Below are positions 1 to 8,317 of a DNA stretch of 64,000 bases, piece after piece. Made by a program: the position numbers and the translations under genes. The notes beneath the pieces were generated by a model. It had not been told where the DNA came from. It saw only the letters and a list, made by a program, of their open reading frames with translations, and ran no database searches. Source of the stretch: Reinekea forsetii (GTDB lineage: Bacteria > Pseudomonadota > Gammaproteobacteria > Pseudomonadales > Natronospirillaceae); NCBI RefSeq assembly GCF_002795845.1, contig NZ_CP011797.1, forward strand, positions 2,441,501 through 2,505,500, written 5' to 3'. Within the stretch, counting starts at the first letter, position 1. Each line of letters begins with the position of its first letter.

Positions 1-435
1 ACGAGTACCAAAATGCGAGAAGTGATACCAGTAACAGCAGATGGCCGGGAATTGGGCCAACATTCGAATGGCGTGTTGATCTTGGTCGGCAAAGCTGAGT
101 TCCGGCGCGAGCACACCCATAGCCGAACAGCCGGTGCGCATCACATCCATTGGGTTAGCATCTTTGGGAATACGTTCCAATATTTCGCACAGCAACGGTG
201 ACAGGGCGCGATTTTCGGACAAGCTCTGCTTAAAGGCTGCCAATTCAGTCTGGGACGGTAACTCACCCCTCTGCAAGAGAAAGGCGACCTCCTCGAAACT
301 GGCGTTAGCCGCTAAGTCGGCAATATCGTAACCGCAATAGGTCAGACCGCTGCCAGAGAGGCCCACCGTACACAAGCTCGTGGCGCCCGCTACCTGGCCA
401 TGTAAACCTCGGCTGTCGTTGGATTTTTGCACCAT
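1..435 (-). CDS. prpC: 2-methylcitrate synthase, N-terminal part (runs off the left edge)
   Basis: This is the first 145 codons of a leftward gene that continues beyond the window. PrpC condenses propionyl-CoA with oxaloacetate to 2-methylcitrate, the entry step of the methylcitrate cycle in the cytoplasm. The N-terminus (MVQKSNDSRGLHGQVAGATS, then VGLSGSGLTYCGYDIADLA) matches the start of citrate synthase-fold PrpC proteins, including the G-L-x-Y-x-G-Y-x-I segment. An AGGAG lies about 8 bases upstream of the ATG at 435 and supports this start. It follows prpB in the same orientation, separated by a short tandem repeat array. The synthase family is clear; calling it methylcitrate rather than citrate synthase rests mainly on adjacent prpB and the GntR regulator. 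Confidence 0.9.
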   Translation of the reverse strand, partial: MVQKSNDSRGLHGQVAGATSLCTVGLSGSGLTYCGYDIADLAANASFEEVAFLLQRGELPSQTELAAFKQSLSENRALSPLLCEILERIPKDANPMDVMRTGCSAMGVLAPELSFADQDQHAIRMLAQFPAICCYWYHFSHFGTR

Positions 436-451
436 GTCAGTCGCTCCTGTT

Positions 452-524
452 GTAGTTATGAGTTCAGTTGTTATAGGTCAATTGTTATGGGTCAATTGTG
501 ATGAGTTCAGTCGTTATAAGTTCA
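452..524. repeat. Five tandem units of 14-15 bp between prpB and prpC
   Basis: On the minus strand, the strand of prp transcription, five imperfect units follow one another: 510-524, 495-509, 481-494, 467-480 and 452-466. They fit the pattern TGAMCYYATMACRAY, where two units are 14 bases and three are 15. The array sits just downstream of the prpB stop and ends about 17 bases before the prpC ATG, so it lies in the untranslated link of the prpB-prpC message. A function such as protein binding or RNA processing is not shown by the sequence. Confidence 0.7.
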
Positions 525-536
525 GTAACGGCGCCC

Positions 537-1409
537 TTATTTACCGTCGGTAAACAGGGCGTCGAGTTTGGCTTCAAACTGGTGATAATTGAGCACGTCA
601 TAAAGGTCGGCACGAGTCTGCATTGAGTCGACGACTGCCTTTTGATCACCTTGGCTGAGAATAGACTGGTACACATCAATGGCGGCGGCACTCATGGCAC
701 GAAAGGCCGACAAGGGATACAGAACCATGCCACAGCCTGCTGCGGCCAGTTCGGCTTGATTATAGAGTGGGGTTTGACCGAACTCGGTAATATTGGCCAA
801 TATCGGCACCGATAAGGCGTTGGCGAAGGCCTGGTAGTCTTCTAGGCTGTGCACGGCTTCGGCGAAAATACCGTCGGCACCGGCCTCAACACAGGCGGCG
901 GCTCGATCGAGGGCTGCGGACAGGCCCTCTTGAGCAAAGGCATCGGTGCGCGCCATAATAAAAAAATTATTGTCGGTGCGGGCATCGACACAGGCCTTGA
1001 TACGATCGACCATTTCAGTCTTGGATACGATGGCCTTATTCGGGCGATGCCCACAGCGCTTCTGTAAGACCTGATCTTCAATATGGATAGCCGCCACGCC
1101 GGCCCGCTCCATTTCCTTGATGGTTCGACCGATATTAAAGGCCCCACCCCAACCGGTATCGATATCAACCAGCAAGGGCAAATCGGTCGCACCCGTGATA
1201 CGGCGAGCGTCCTCGGCGACATCGTTGAGCGAGGTCATACCCAGGTCGGGGAGACCGAAGGATGCATTGGCCACTCCCGCCCCCGAAAGGTAGAGCGCTT
1301 GATGACCCGATCGGGCCGCCAACATCGCACAATAAGCGTTTACGGCTCCGACGATGGCCAGCGGTGCGTTATTTTCTAATGCGGTTCGAAAGGCGAATCC
1401 TGCACTCAT
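537..1409 (-). CDS. prpB: 2-methylisocitrate lyase
   Basis: PrpB cleaves 2-methylisocitrate to pyruvate and succinate, the last step of the methylcitrate cycle. The 290-residue length is normal for the family. The signature KRCGHR carries the catalytic cysteine (Cys119), and the Mg-binding region VDIDTGWGG lies near residues 81-89. The segments GADGIFAEA and [12 protein letters not shown] are also typical of the PEP mutase/isocitrate lyase superfamily. It is the second gene of the leftward operon, with the GntR regulator upstream and prpC downstream. The ATG at 1409 has a GGAG-like purine run upstream. The KRCGHR motif separates it from longer isocitrate lyases. Confidence 0.95.
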   Translation of the reverse strand: MSAGFAFRTALENNAPLAIVGAVNAYCAMLAARSGHQALYLSGAGVANASFGLPDLGMTSLNDVAEDARRITGATDLPLLVDIDTGWGGAFNIGRTIKEMERAGVAAIHIEDQVLQKRCGHRPNKAIVSKTEMVDRIKACVDARTDNNFFIMARTDAFAQEGLSAALDRAAACVEAGADGIFAEAVHSLEDYQAFANALSVPILANITEFGQTPLYNQAELAAAGCGMVLYPLSAFRAMSAAAIDVYQSILSQGDQKAVVDSMQTRADLYDVLNYHQFEAKLDALFTDGK

Positions 1410-1482
1410 GTCGTTCTCCTAGTTAACGGGGGCACTGATTATTCTTGTAGTGGAAATTCTAATTGTCGATGCTCGAACAGAC

Positions 1483-1511
1483 ATTGTTCTAATAACTATT
1501 GTTCTAATAAC
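1483..1511. repeat. 15-bp tandem duplication spanning the 3' end of the GntR gene
   Basis: ATTGTTCTAATAAC occurs at 1483-1496 and again at 1498-1511, a perfect direct repeat with a 15-bp period. On the coding strand each unit reads as codons for Leu-Leu-Glu-Gln. The TAG that ends the GntR gene is formed at the junction between the two units. The duplication therefore appears to set the present C-terminus. Confidence 0.65.
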
Positions 1512-2140
1512 AGCCGTGCGGCTGATATATGCCGTTTCATCAGCATACTGGCCAGCTCGCCGTCGCGGTTCTGCAGCGCCTCTAAGATCCGTTTATGATC
1601 TTCCAGAGCCTGGGTCGGACGACCCCGATTATGGGCGGATTGAAAGCGATACATGCGCACTCGGTGGTACAACTCATCACACAGTAAACGAATCAACCAA
1701 CGATTCTGAGAACCTTGGATAATCATAAAATGAAAATCCAGGTCGGCTTCCTGCTCGATGTAGAGTTGCCCGTCGTGGTCCGATAAGTATTGGGCATGTT
1801 GTTCGATGAGACGGGCCAAGGCATCCAATTGCGTCTGGGACATCCGCGTCGCGGCCAGCTCGCAGGCCAGGCCCTCCAAATTTTCCCGCAACTGATAAAT
1901 TTCGATCACCTCGGTCACATCGAGGCCTACCACCTGGGCTCCCACGTGCGGCACCTTGGTGACTAGCTTGCGACTTTCCAGGCGATTCAGCGCCTCACGC
2001 AGAGGCCCCCGTCCGATGCCCATTTCCTTGGCCAATTCAATTTCACGCAATCGACTGCCGGGCAGAATCTGCCCAGTCACGATCGCCTGGAGTAATTCGT
2101 TAAAGGTTCTGTCGGTCTGTGTAGATGCTTTCATTTCCAT
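1496..2140 (-). CDS. GntR-family (FCD subfamily) regulator of the prp operon
   Basis: This is a cytoplasmic DNA-binding regulator. An N-terminal winged helix-turn-helix covers roughly residues 10-70 (SRLREIELAKEMGIGRGPLR, then EALNRLE). It is followed by an all-helical FCD effector domain with the usual Asp/His metal-site residues (DLDFHFMI and EDHKRILEAL). Being first in the leftward prp operon, it probably controls its own transcription and that of prpB and prpC, as GntR-type prp regulators do elsewhere; the ligand would be a methylcitrate-cycle intermediate. The start is uncertain: ATG 2140 is used, ATG 2134 or TTG 2152 are possible, and the operator-like palindrome at 2142-2153 touches the start region. 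The last four residues come from a 15-bp tandem duplication. Confidence 0.85.
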   Translation of the reverse strand: MEMKASTQTDRTFNELLQAIVTGQILPGSRLREIELAKEMGIGRGPLREALNRLESRKLVTKVPHVGAQVVGLDVTEVIEIYQLRENLEGLACELAATRMSQTQLDALARLIEQHAQYLSDHDGQLYIEQEADLDFHFMIIQGSQNRWLIRLLCDELYHRVRMYRFQSAHNRGRPTQALEDHKRILEALQNRDGELASMLMKRHISAARLLLEQ

Positions 2141-2141
2141 T

Positions 2142-2153
2142 ATTGTTAACAAT
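2142..2153. promoter_or_regulatory. Palindromic operator candidate ATTGTTAACAAT (site 1)
   Basis: This perfect 12-bp palindrome lies directly upstream of the GntR gene start. Its core TTGTTAACAA occurs again at 2205-2214. Paired palindromes of this kind in front of a GntR gene are typical autoregulatory operators. Assignment to this regulator is inferred from position. Confidence 0.6.
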
Positions 2154-2204
2154 TACCATAATTTTCAAGTAAATTACCGCACTTTAGCTCATAAAACAAT
2201 CTAA

Positions 2205-2214
2205 TTGTTAACAA
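2205..2214. promoter_or_regulatory. Palindromic operator candidate TTGTTAACAA (site 2)
   Basis: This is a second copy of the 10-bp palindromic core found at 2143-2152, 62 bp further upstream (six helical turns). The two sites could allow cooperative binding or looping at the prp promoter. The rest of 2215-2440 shows no further gene. Confidence 0.55.
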
Positions 2215-2440
2215 CCTAGCTAGGCAAGCGAATACTCGTCCTTATGTAAGATAGATAACGGTATAAATCCCAACTGGAGCAAATCGTCTAGCGCCTCTAA
2301 CCTTGAGGCAGGCTCTGATAATACTTTTCGGAAAGAGGTTAACAACCGTAAAGGCCTGCGATAGCGTCGCGCAGGCAATGTTTGTTACCGATGTCGACTT
2401 GCAAGGACGAAGTACCCTCCCTAACGAATGGAAAAACGAC

Positions 2441-2755
2441 ATGAAAATATTAATGAGTCTAATCACCTTGGTCGCCCTACTCCTACCTTCCCTTGCACTG
2501 GCGGAGGTTTCAACCCCTGATCCGGTCAGCGACAAGGGCACTGAAACGGTTCTGCTATATGTCAATATCAATACCGACAGTGCCGAAAAAATGGCTGACC
2601 TGCTCACTGGCATCGGCTTAACCAAAGCGCAGGCTATCATCGACTTTCGCGACGCCAATGGGCCTTTCCTAGCCATTGAAGATCTATTACTGGTGCCCGG
2701 AATTGGTGCCGCCACTCTGGACAAAAATCGTCTGGCATTGCGTGTGGCAAACTGA
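2441..2755 (+). CDS. Secreted ComEA-like helix-hairpin-helix protein
   Basis: This is a 104-residue protein with an N-terminal signal peptide (MKILMSLITLVALLLPSLALA), so it is exported to the periplasm. After a short linker it has a double helix-hairpin-helix domain: VNINTDSAEKMADLLTGIG, then KAQAIIDFR, then LLLVPGIGAATLDKN. That domain binds DNA non-specifically in ComEA, which carries incoming DNA through the periplasm during transformation. Short stand-alone versions are common in gammaproteobacteria, so a role in competence is possible but not shown. The ATG at 2441 is preferred to an upstream start at 2303 because it begins the signal peptide. It converges on the tRNA operon. Confidence 0.8.
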   Translation: MKILMSLITLVALLLPSLALAEVSTPDPVSDKGTETVLLYVNINTDSAEKMADLLTGIGLTKAQAIIDFRDANGPFLAIEDLLLVPGIGAATLDKNRLALRVAN

Positions 2756-2764
2756 CCAAAAGAC

Positions 2765-2799
2765 AAAAACCCTAAGCGATCAAGATATTATTCTCAGGG
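2765..2799 (-). terminator. Probable terminator of the tRNA-Ser/tRNA-Pro/repeat transcript
   Basis: On the minus strand CCCTGAG (2799-2793) pairs with CTTAGGG (2776-2770) over seven pairs including one G-T, with a 16-base loop. Five T residues follow. It lies just past the last 99-bp repeat, where a leftward tRNA transcript should end. Confidence 0.5.
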
Positions 2800-2820
2800 G
2801 CACTCGCGCACAGGTGTTCG

Positions 2821-3108
2821 CAGAGGGATTCGGACTGGTCCGCATTCGGCCACGACCCTGGGGTCTGGCGGTTCGCGTCGAGCAGGTGACATAGTACTGA
2901 GATCTTGAATGGGTCGGAGCAGAGGGATTCGGACTGGTCCGCATTCGGCCACGACCCTGGGGTCTGGCGGTTCGCGTCGAGCAGGTGGAATAGTACTGAG
3001 ATCTTGAATGGGTCGGAGCAGAGGGATTCGGACTGGACCGCATTCGGCCACGACCCTGGGGTCTGGCGGTTCGCGTCGAGCAGGTGGAATAGTACTGAGA
3101 TCTTGAAT

Positions 3109-3117
<9 letters not shown>
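2821..3117 (-). repeat. Three 99-bp tandem repeats derived from the 3' end of tRNA-Pro
   Basis: The units are 2821-2919, 2920-3018 and 3019-3117. Neighbouring copies differ at only about two positions each. The array runs without a gap into the T-arm and acceptor end of the tRNA-Pro gene. Every unit boundary repeats the last ~20 bases of the tRNA (minus strand GAATCCCTCTGCTCCGACC), so the transcript would present tRNA-like 3' ends every 99 bases. The arrangement resembles the rtT repeats of the E. coli tyrT locus, which carry the 3' end of tRNA-Tyr. Because 99 is a multiple of three and the unit has no stop codons on the minus strand, all three minus-strand frames stay open. Confidence 0.9.
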
Positions 3118-3185
<68 letters not shown>

Positions 3186-3221
3186 ACTTCAAGATAGATA
3201 CCTTTGCAGATACCAATACTA

Positions 3222-3311
3222 TGGCGGTGAGTGAGAGATTCGAACTCTCGAAACGATTCCTCGTTTACACGCTTTCCAGGCGTGCTCCTTAAGCCACTCG
3301 GACAACTCACC
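3222..3311 (-). tRNA. tRNA-Ser (anticodon GGA)
   Basis: This is a class II tRNA of 90 bases with a long variable arm. The acceptor stem pairs GGTGAGT with ACTCACC. The anticodon stem-loop ACGCCTGGAAAGCGT shows GGA, and the variable arm AACGAGGAATCGTT and the T-arm AGTTCGAATCT are clear. CCA is encoded. It is the first RNA of the leftward Ser-Pro unit. Confidence 0.96.
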
Positions 3312-3461
3312 TAACAAACTGAACAGGGTATAGACAGTTCATGCCGTGCCAGCGATGCTAAAAAGTAAACATCACTAAAACGGTGCCGAACTTTAGCTAA
3401 AATAAACCCGGATGGCAAGGATTGTTTAAAGAAAACAATGGCTTAGCACTAAGGATCTAGG

Positions 3462-4055
3462 CTACAGCGGGCTGAATTGGCTAACAAAGTCATCCTGCGA
3501 CAGCTCCGGAACGCTTTTATCCGCTGTTGTTGCGGTTCCCACATACAGATAACCGACCAATTGATCATCTGCCCCAAGACCCAATGCACGATGAACCGCT
3601 GGTGTATAACAGCTTTCGCCGGTGCGCCAAACCGAGCCAAAACCCAAGGCGCGCAGCGCCAAGGACAGACCATAAACAGCGCAGCCGGTCGCTAGCAACT
3701 GCTCACTCGCCGGAACCTTCGGATGCTCGGTTAGGTGGGCATAACAAAGGATCACCAAGGGTGCCCGCAACGGACCGTTGACAAGCTTATCGACCTGAGC
3801 ATCGGTCAATTCCGGCTGCGCTAACAGCATCGCCTGGGCCAGCACAGCGCCCAAGGCTTGGCGTTGGTCACCCTGGGCCTCAACGAAGCGCCAGGGTCGC
3901 AATCGGCCATGATCCGGTGCTCGGAATGCGGCCTGATAACAGCTGGCCATCTGATCACTGTTCGGTGCCGGGGCTGTTAAACGTGGATGTGAAACTCGTT
4001 GTTGGAGCCCGGTTAAAAAATCAGTATTTTCTATAAAAGTCATCGTTCGGCCCAT
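3462..4055 (-). CDS. Nitroreductase-family protein, YdjA-like
   Basis: This is a small FMN-dependent oxidoreductase-fold protein of 197 residues, probably cytoplasmic and dimeric. The sequence tracks E. coli YdjA: an N-terminal R-V-S-H-P-R-L-T-A-P-A-P segment in place of the usual NRRS flavin motif, then AAFRAPDHGRLRPWRF, then APLVILC, KVPASEQLLATGCAVYGLSL and GFGSVWRTG near the C-terminus. YdjA-type enzymes reduce nitroaromatics in vitro; the natural substrate is unknown. The start is either ATG 4055 or ATG 4043, with no strong ribosome site for either. It is divergent from the adenylate cyclase gene. Confidence 0.85.
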   Translation of the reverse strand: MGRTMTFIENTDFLTGLQQRVSHPRLTAPAPNSDQMASCYQAAFRAPDHGRLRPWRFVEAQGDQRQALGAVLAQAMLLAQPELTDAQVDKLVNGPLRAPLVILCYAHLTEHPKVPASEQLLATGCAVYGLSLALRALGFGSVWRTGESCYTPAVHRALGLGADDQLVGYLYVGTATTADKSVPELSQDDFVSQFSPL

Positions 4056-4144
4056 GATCTTGGCGTTATTTTAAGGTACATTAGAACTGGTGTTTATCAG
4101 AGTGCGTGGTGTGCGCATTATGACACTTTCAGGTGAATCTAACT

Positions 4145-5587
4145 ATGATCACGCGACCGTCCGTCAATTCCGCCGCAACCACTGGTCTCGACCAGAACAC
4201 CACCCAGGAATTGGAGCTATTTGACGACTTTACTATCCTGCCCATTTCGGCTGAATTCAATTCACGTTCCATTGTCTATTTAACCTTGGGCGGAACCCTG
4301 CTCAGTACCTTAGGCTATGGTTCTATTTCACAATTTTTTGTGCTGATAGTGGGTTTTTGTTTAGCCTATCCAACCCTGATCCGTTACCTGAGCCTACCCC
4401 TGAGACGGCGCTATCCAAAACAAATCGGCTATCTGTTGATCTTGTTTGATGCCCTGTTCATTGGCATCATTCTAGTGGCTATGGGCTTGCCCGTTATGCC
4501 GTCCATTTTTATCCTGATTATGGCCAATGCCAGCTTTATCGCCATCGGCCAGGCCTTGGCCTACCTGCTGTGTTTGATGTCGCTTGGCGCTGGGGCCGGG
4601 GGTATGTATCTTCTGCTGCCCGACTTTGAGCTCACCGAACCTGTGTTAGTAACCAGCCTAATCGCGGCCTTGGGCACCGGCCTATATGTTGCTACTACTG
4701 CTTTCTATACTAATCAGTCAGCACGTCGACTCAAGGCGGCACGATTGGAAATGTATAAGCAAAATGAACGCTATCGGACCCTATCGCGCAAGGTCTCCAA
4801 ATACCTGTCGCCGCAGGTCTGGGCCAATATCTTTAGTGGCAAGCAGGACGTGAAGTTGGAGACCCAGCGCAAACAGCTGGTAATATTTTTCTCGGACATC
4901 AAGGGCTTCAGTGAATTGTCGGAACAGATGGAGGCTGAAGCCCTCACCGACCTGATCAATACCTATCTAACCGCGATGAGCCGCATCGTTATGAAATACG
5001 GTGGTACCATCGATAAGTTTATCGGCGACGCCATCATGGTATTTTTTGGCGATCCGGACACCAAGGGTGTCAAACGCGATGCCGAAGCCTGCGTGGCCAT
5101 GGCCATTGAAATGCGTAAGCAGATGAAAATCCTGCGCCAGCGTTGGAAAGCCCAGGGCATTCAACATCCGCTGGAAATCCGTATGGGCATTAATACCGGC
5201 TATTGTACGGTCGGTAACTTTGGGGCGGAGACTCGCATGGACTACACGCTGCTGGGCAAGGAAGTGAACTTGGCGTCACGTCTGGAATCGGCAGCCGAGC
5301 CGAGCGAAATCCTAATTTCCTATGAAACCTTTTCCCTAGTACAGGATCGTATTCTCTGCACGGCAAAGGGGCAGATTAAGGCCAAAGGTTTCAGTCGCCC
5401 TATTCCCGTTTACCAAGTGGTCGACTTTCGCAGGGACTTAGGCGCACGGCGATCATTTACCGAGTTGGACCTCGATGGTTTTTCGGTGTCGGTGGATATG
5501 GAGAAAATTAAAAATTACGAAAAAGAAAAGATTATCGATGCCTTAGAAAAAATAAAGAAGTCCCTGATCGGCCGGGACCTCAACTAG
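4145..5587 (+). CDS. Membrane-bound class III adenylate cyclase (CyaB/MASE2-like)
   Basis: The protein makes cAMP from ATP at the inner membrane. Five to six hydrophobic segments at about residues 40-190 resemble a MASE2-type sensor. A short basic linker follows, then a class III cyclase domain from about 240 to 430. Metal-binding aspartates are in FFSDIKGFS and FIGDAIMVFFGDP. The Lys of DKFIGD and the Asp of MDYTLLG are the residues that select adenine over guanine. NLASRLES carries the transition-state Asn and Arg. A charged C-terminal tail of about 45 residues is extra. ATG 4145 fits the AGGTGA upstream; GTG 4133 is an alternative. It ends one base before convergent queF. In Pseudomonas such a cyclase drives Vfr-dependent regulation; that role is not shown here. 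Confidence 0.9.
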   Translation: MITRPSVNSAATTGLDQNTTQELELFDDFTILPISAEFNSRSIVYLTLGGTLLSTLGYGSISQFFVLIVGFCLAYPTLIRYLSLPLRRRYPKQIGYLLILFDALFIGIILVAMGLPVMPSIFILIMANASFIAIGQALAYLLCLMSLGAGAGGMYLLLPDFELTEPVLVTSLIAALGTGLYVATTAFYTNQSARRLKAARLEMYKQNERYRTLSRKVSKYLSPQVWANIFSGKQDVKLETQRKQLVIFFSDIKGFSELSEQMEAEALTDLINTYLTAMSRIVMKYGGTIDKFIGDAIMVFFGDPDTKGVKRDAEACVAMAIEMRKQMKILRQRWKAQGIQHPLEIRMGINTGYCTVGNFGAETRMDYTLLGKEVNLASRLESAAEPSEILISYETFSLVQDRILCTAKGQIKAKGFSRPIPVYQVVDFRRDLGARRSFTELDLDGFSVSVDMEKIKNYEKEKIIDALEKIKKSLIGRDLN

Positions 5588-5588
5588 T

Positions 5589-6410
5589 CTACTGGCGAAT
5601 ATGGCGAATGTTGTTGACCACCGCGCTCGGATCATCACTGCGAAATGGGTTGATATCCAGACCACCGCGACGGATATAACGGGCATAGACGGTCAATTTG
5701 TCGCACTGGCAGGCCGACTTCAAATCGACAAAAATTCGCTCCACACACTGCTCATGAAATTCATTGTGCTGTCGAAAAGAAATCAAATAGCGCAGTAAAG
5801 TTGCTCGATCGATCTGCGGCCCGGTGTAGTCAATATAGACACTGCCCCAATCGGGCTGTCCGGTGACCAGGCAATTGGACTTCAGCAGGTGTGACACTAG
5901 CTGTTCGCTGACCACCGTGTCGCTGACCACCAAACCGCCCGGGCTCGGTTGATAATTCTCGATTTCGATATCCAGGTCATCAATACATTCGGCCGAGTCG
6001 GACTGAAACACCAGGCTACTCGGCTCGGCGTTGAGGGCAATAACCTTGACCTGCACCGGACTGTTCGCCGCCGACGAAAGGTCTTGAACGAGCCGCTGTT
6101 GCACCTGCTCGTCATCGTCAAACCGAGTTTGGTTGAAGCTGTTCAAATACAGTTTTAACGACTTCGATTCGACGATATTCGGTGACCCGGCTGGCACGCT
6201 AAATTCGGCTAGCGCAACCCGCGGCTTGCCGCGTGCATTGAGCCATGACAACTCATAGGCATTCCAAATATCAACGCCGGAAAAAGGTAGATCCGTCGTG
6301 AGGCCGAGCTCCAAGCGCTTGTCGAGTCGCGGTATCGGGAACAACAAGGAGGCATCGTATTGGTCAGCATAAGCACTGCTTTTACCCAATGGTGAGTATT
6401 CTGGTTTCAT
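5589..6410 (-). CDS. queF: NADPH-dependent 7-cyano-7-deazaguanine reductase
   Basis: QueF reduces preQ0 to preQ1 in queuosine tRNA modification. At 273 residues it is the long two-domain (YqcD-type) form. The NADPH motif [12 protein letters not shown] is at residues 80-91. The catalytic cysteine Cys180 and the general acid Asp187 are in [13 protein letters not shown]. The C-terminal half contains [13 protein letters not shown] and [17 protein letters not shown], both family signatures. It converges on the cyclase gene and shares its direction with the YadGH genes upstream. Confidence 0.96.
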   Translation of the reverse strand: MKPEYSPLGKSSAYADQYDASLLFPIPRLDKRLELGLTTDLPFSGVDIWNAYELSWLNARGKPRVALAEFSVPAGSPNIVESKSLKLYLNSFNQTRFDDDEQVQQRLVQDLSSAANSPVQVKVIALNAEPSSLVFQSDSAECIDDLDIEIENYQPSPGGLVVSDTVVSEQLVSHLLKSNCLVTGQPDWGSVYIDYTGPQIDRATLLRYLISFRQHNEFHEQCVERIFVDLKSACQCDKLTVYARYIRRGGLDINPFRSDDPSAVVNNIRHIRQ

Positions 6411-6420
6411 TCAATTATTC

Positions 6421-7191
6421 CTAAGTTCTCAGGCCGCGACCGGTAGTCAGCAGATAAAGGGCCCAGCCGCCTAAGGCCAGCACAAAACAGATTAGCATCA
6501 CGAAGGCAAAGCCAATCGGAATGTCGGACACGCCAATGATGCCATATCGGAAGGTGTTGACCATATAGAGCACCGGATTGAGATGACTCACCACCTGCCA
6601 AAAGTCGGGTAACAGCGACACCGAGTAAAACACCCCACCCAGGTATGTGAGGGGGGTTAAGATAAAGGTCGGGACAATGGTGACGTCATCAAACTTGGTG
6701 GCGTAAACGGCGTTAATAAGCCCGGCCAATGAAAAAACAATGGCGGTTAATAGGGTTACCGACACCGTCACCCAAAGGTGTTTCACGCTCAAATCAGCAA
6801 ACCATAGACTCAAGACCATGACGATTGCGCCACAGGCAATACCGCGAGCAACACCGCCAATAACAAAGCCGGACAGAATAATCCAATTGGGCACCGGGGC
6901 GACCAGAAGTTCTTCTAGTGAGCGCTGGAACTTGTTGGAAAAAAAACTCGAACTGACATTGCCATAGCTGTTGGTAATCACCGACATCATGATCAAACCG
7001 GGTACGATAAACTCCATATAATCGAAGCCGCCCATCTGCCCGATGCGGCTGCCGATCAGATTGCCAAATATCACAAAATACAGCACCATGGTGATCGCCG
7101 GCGGTAGCAGCGTTTGCGGCCAGATACGCAAAAAGCGCTTAACCTCTTTTTCCACGATAGAGGAAAACGCGACCCAGTAAGGATGACTCAT
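6421..7191 (-). CDS. yadH: ABC-2 type exporter permease, YadH-like
   Basis: This is an inner-membrane permease of 256 residues with six predicted helices. The ABC2_membrane core is visible in FIVPGLIMMSVITNSYGNVS, the cytoplasmic EELLVAPV coupling segment, and TYLGGVFYSVSLLP followed by NPVLYMVNTFRYG. The ATG overlaps the TGA of the ATPase gene upstream (ATGA), so the two are translationally coupled subunits of one exporter. The substrate of YadGH transporters is not established. Confidence 0.9.
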   Translation of the reverse strand: MSHPYWVAFSSIVEKEVKRFLRIWPQTLLPPAITMVLYFVIFGNLIGSRIGQMGGFDYMEFIVPGLIMMSVITNSYGNVSSSFFSNKFQRSLEELLVAPVPNWIILSGFVIGGVARGIACGAIVMVLSLWFADLSVKHLWVTVSVTLLTAIVFSLAGLINAVYATKFDDVTIVPTFILTPLTYLGGVFYSVSLLPDFWQVVSHLNPVLYMVNTFRYGIIGVSDIPIGFAFVMLICFVLALGGWALYLLTTGRGLRT

Positions 7192-8129
7192 AATTTTGCC
7201 GCCTGTTGTTCGTTCTGGTGATCAGTGAGGTCGACAAATAACTCTTCGAGTCGATTGGTCTTGGGCCGAATGCTCATAGCCTGTAGATTGTGACGGCTGA
7301 ACAGCGCAAAAATTTCATTCAGGCTGTCGCCCCTATTAATATGAAATTCAATACTGTGGTCATCGACCATAAAAGCCCCGAAGGCTGCCAGTTCGGCCGG
7401 CAGTTCCAGCACGGTTTCTTGGATGTCGGCGATAAAGGTCGACTTATCCTTACCCTTGAGCATTTCCTTGGTTGGACCCTGGGCAATAATTTCGCCATGG
7501 CCAATGATCGCCAAGTTACGGCAAAGGGATTCGGCTTCTTCCAGATAATGGGTCGTCAGGATGATCGTGGTGCCCTGATCGTTGAGCTCTTTCAGGAACA
7601 CCCACATAGAGCGCCGAATCTCAATGTCGACGCCGGCCGTGGGCTCATCCAGGATCAGCATAGACGGTTCGTGTACCAGGGCTCGGGCAATCATCAGGCG
7701 CCGTTTCATGCCACCGGACAGCATCCGCGCCTGGTTGTCGCGCTTGTCCCATAAATCCAGCTTTTTGAGGTATTTCTCCGCGCGCTGGTGCGCCAGCTTG
7801 CGCGGCAAACCATAGTAGCCGGCCTGCTGAACGATGATGTCATTGACCTTCTCGAAGGCATTGAAATTGAATTCTTGCGGCACCACGCCCAGGGTACGCT
7901 TGACCTGCTCGCGCTGTGAAACCAGGTCAAAGCCATTGACCTTCACAGACCCGCCGGTTTTATTGACCAGCGACGAGACAATTCCTAAACAGGTCGACTT
8001 TCCGGCACCGTTTGGCCCCAAGAGCGCAAAGAAATCCCCCTGTGGAACTTGTAAATCGATGCCCTTTAGGGCTTGAAAGCCATTGTCGTAGGTTTTAATT
8101 AAATGTGATATTTCTAGGGCATTCGCCAT
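7188..8129 (-). CDS. yadG: ABC transporter ATP-binding protein, YadG-like
   Basis: This is the ATPase partner of the YadH-like permease, 313 residues. Walker A is GPNGAGKST, the signature is LSGGMKRR, Walker B is LILDEPTAGVD and the switch His is in LTTHYLEEAE. The C-terminal tail (SIRPKTNRLEELFVDLT) is typical of the DrrA/YadG group. The start at 8129 (MANALEIS) is chosen because the reading frame extends about 50 codons further upstream without homology-like sequence. It is coupled to the permease by a 4-base overlap. Confidence 0.92.
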   Translation of the reverse strand: MANALEISHLIKTYDNGFQALKGIDLQVPQGDFFALLGPNGAGKSTCLGIVSSLVNKTGGSVKVNGFDLVSQREQVKRTLGVVPQEFNFNAFEKVNDIIVQQAGYYGLPRKLAHQRAEKYLKKLDLWDKRDNQARMLSGGMKRRLMIARALVHEPSMLILDEPTAGVDIEIRRSMWVFLKELNDQGTTIILTTHYLEEAESLCRNLAIIGHGEIIAQGPTKEMLKGKDKSTFIADIQETVLELPAELAAFGAFMVDDHSIEFHINRGDSLNEIFALFSRHNLQAMSIRPKTNRLEELFVDLTDHQNEQQAAKL

Positions 8130-8317
8130 GGCGTTCTCAGTAAAGATTGGGGTTGGATGATAGTAGCCCCTATAGATGGGTGCTAGCCATTCGATTTCAA
8201 TAGTGCCAGTTGATGTCCTGAGTCTAAGGGCAGGAGCTCCAGTGCCCGAGATGCTCCTGGCGTCGCATCGATAAAAGTCTGGTACGGTCAAATATGCAGG
8301 TTTAACGGCCTGCTCTG

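Noticed and set aside
2303-2440. Upstream extension of the ComEA-like protein from ATG 2303
   Set aside because: The extension would place the clear signal peptide in the middle of the protein; ATG 2441 starts it correctly.
3421-3439. Terminator after the nitroreductase gene (ATTGTTT/AAACAAT inverted repeat)
   Set aside because: The stem is AT-only and no T tract follows on the minus strand.
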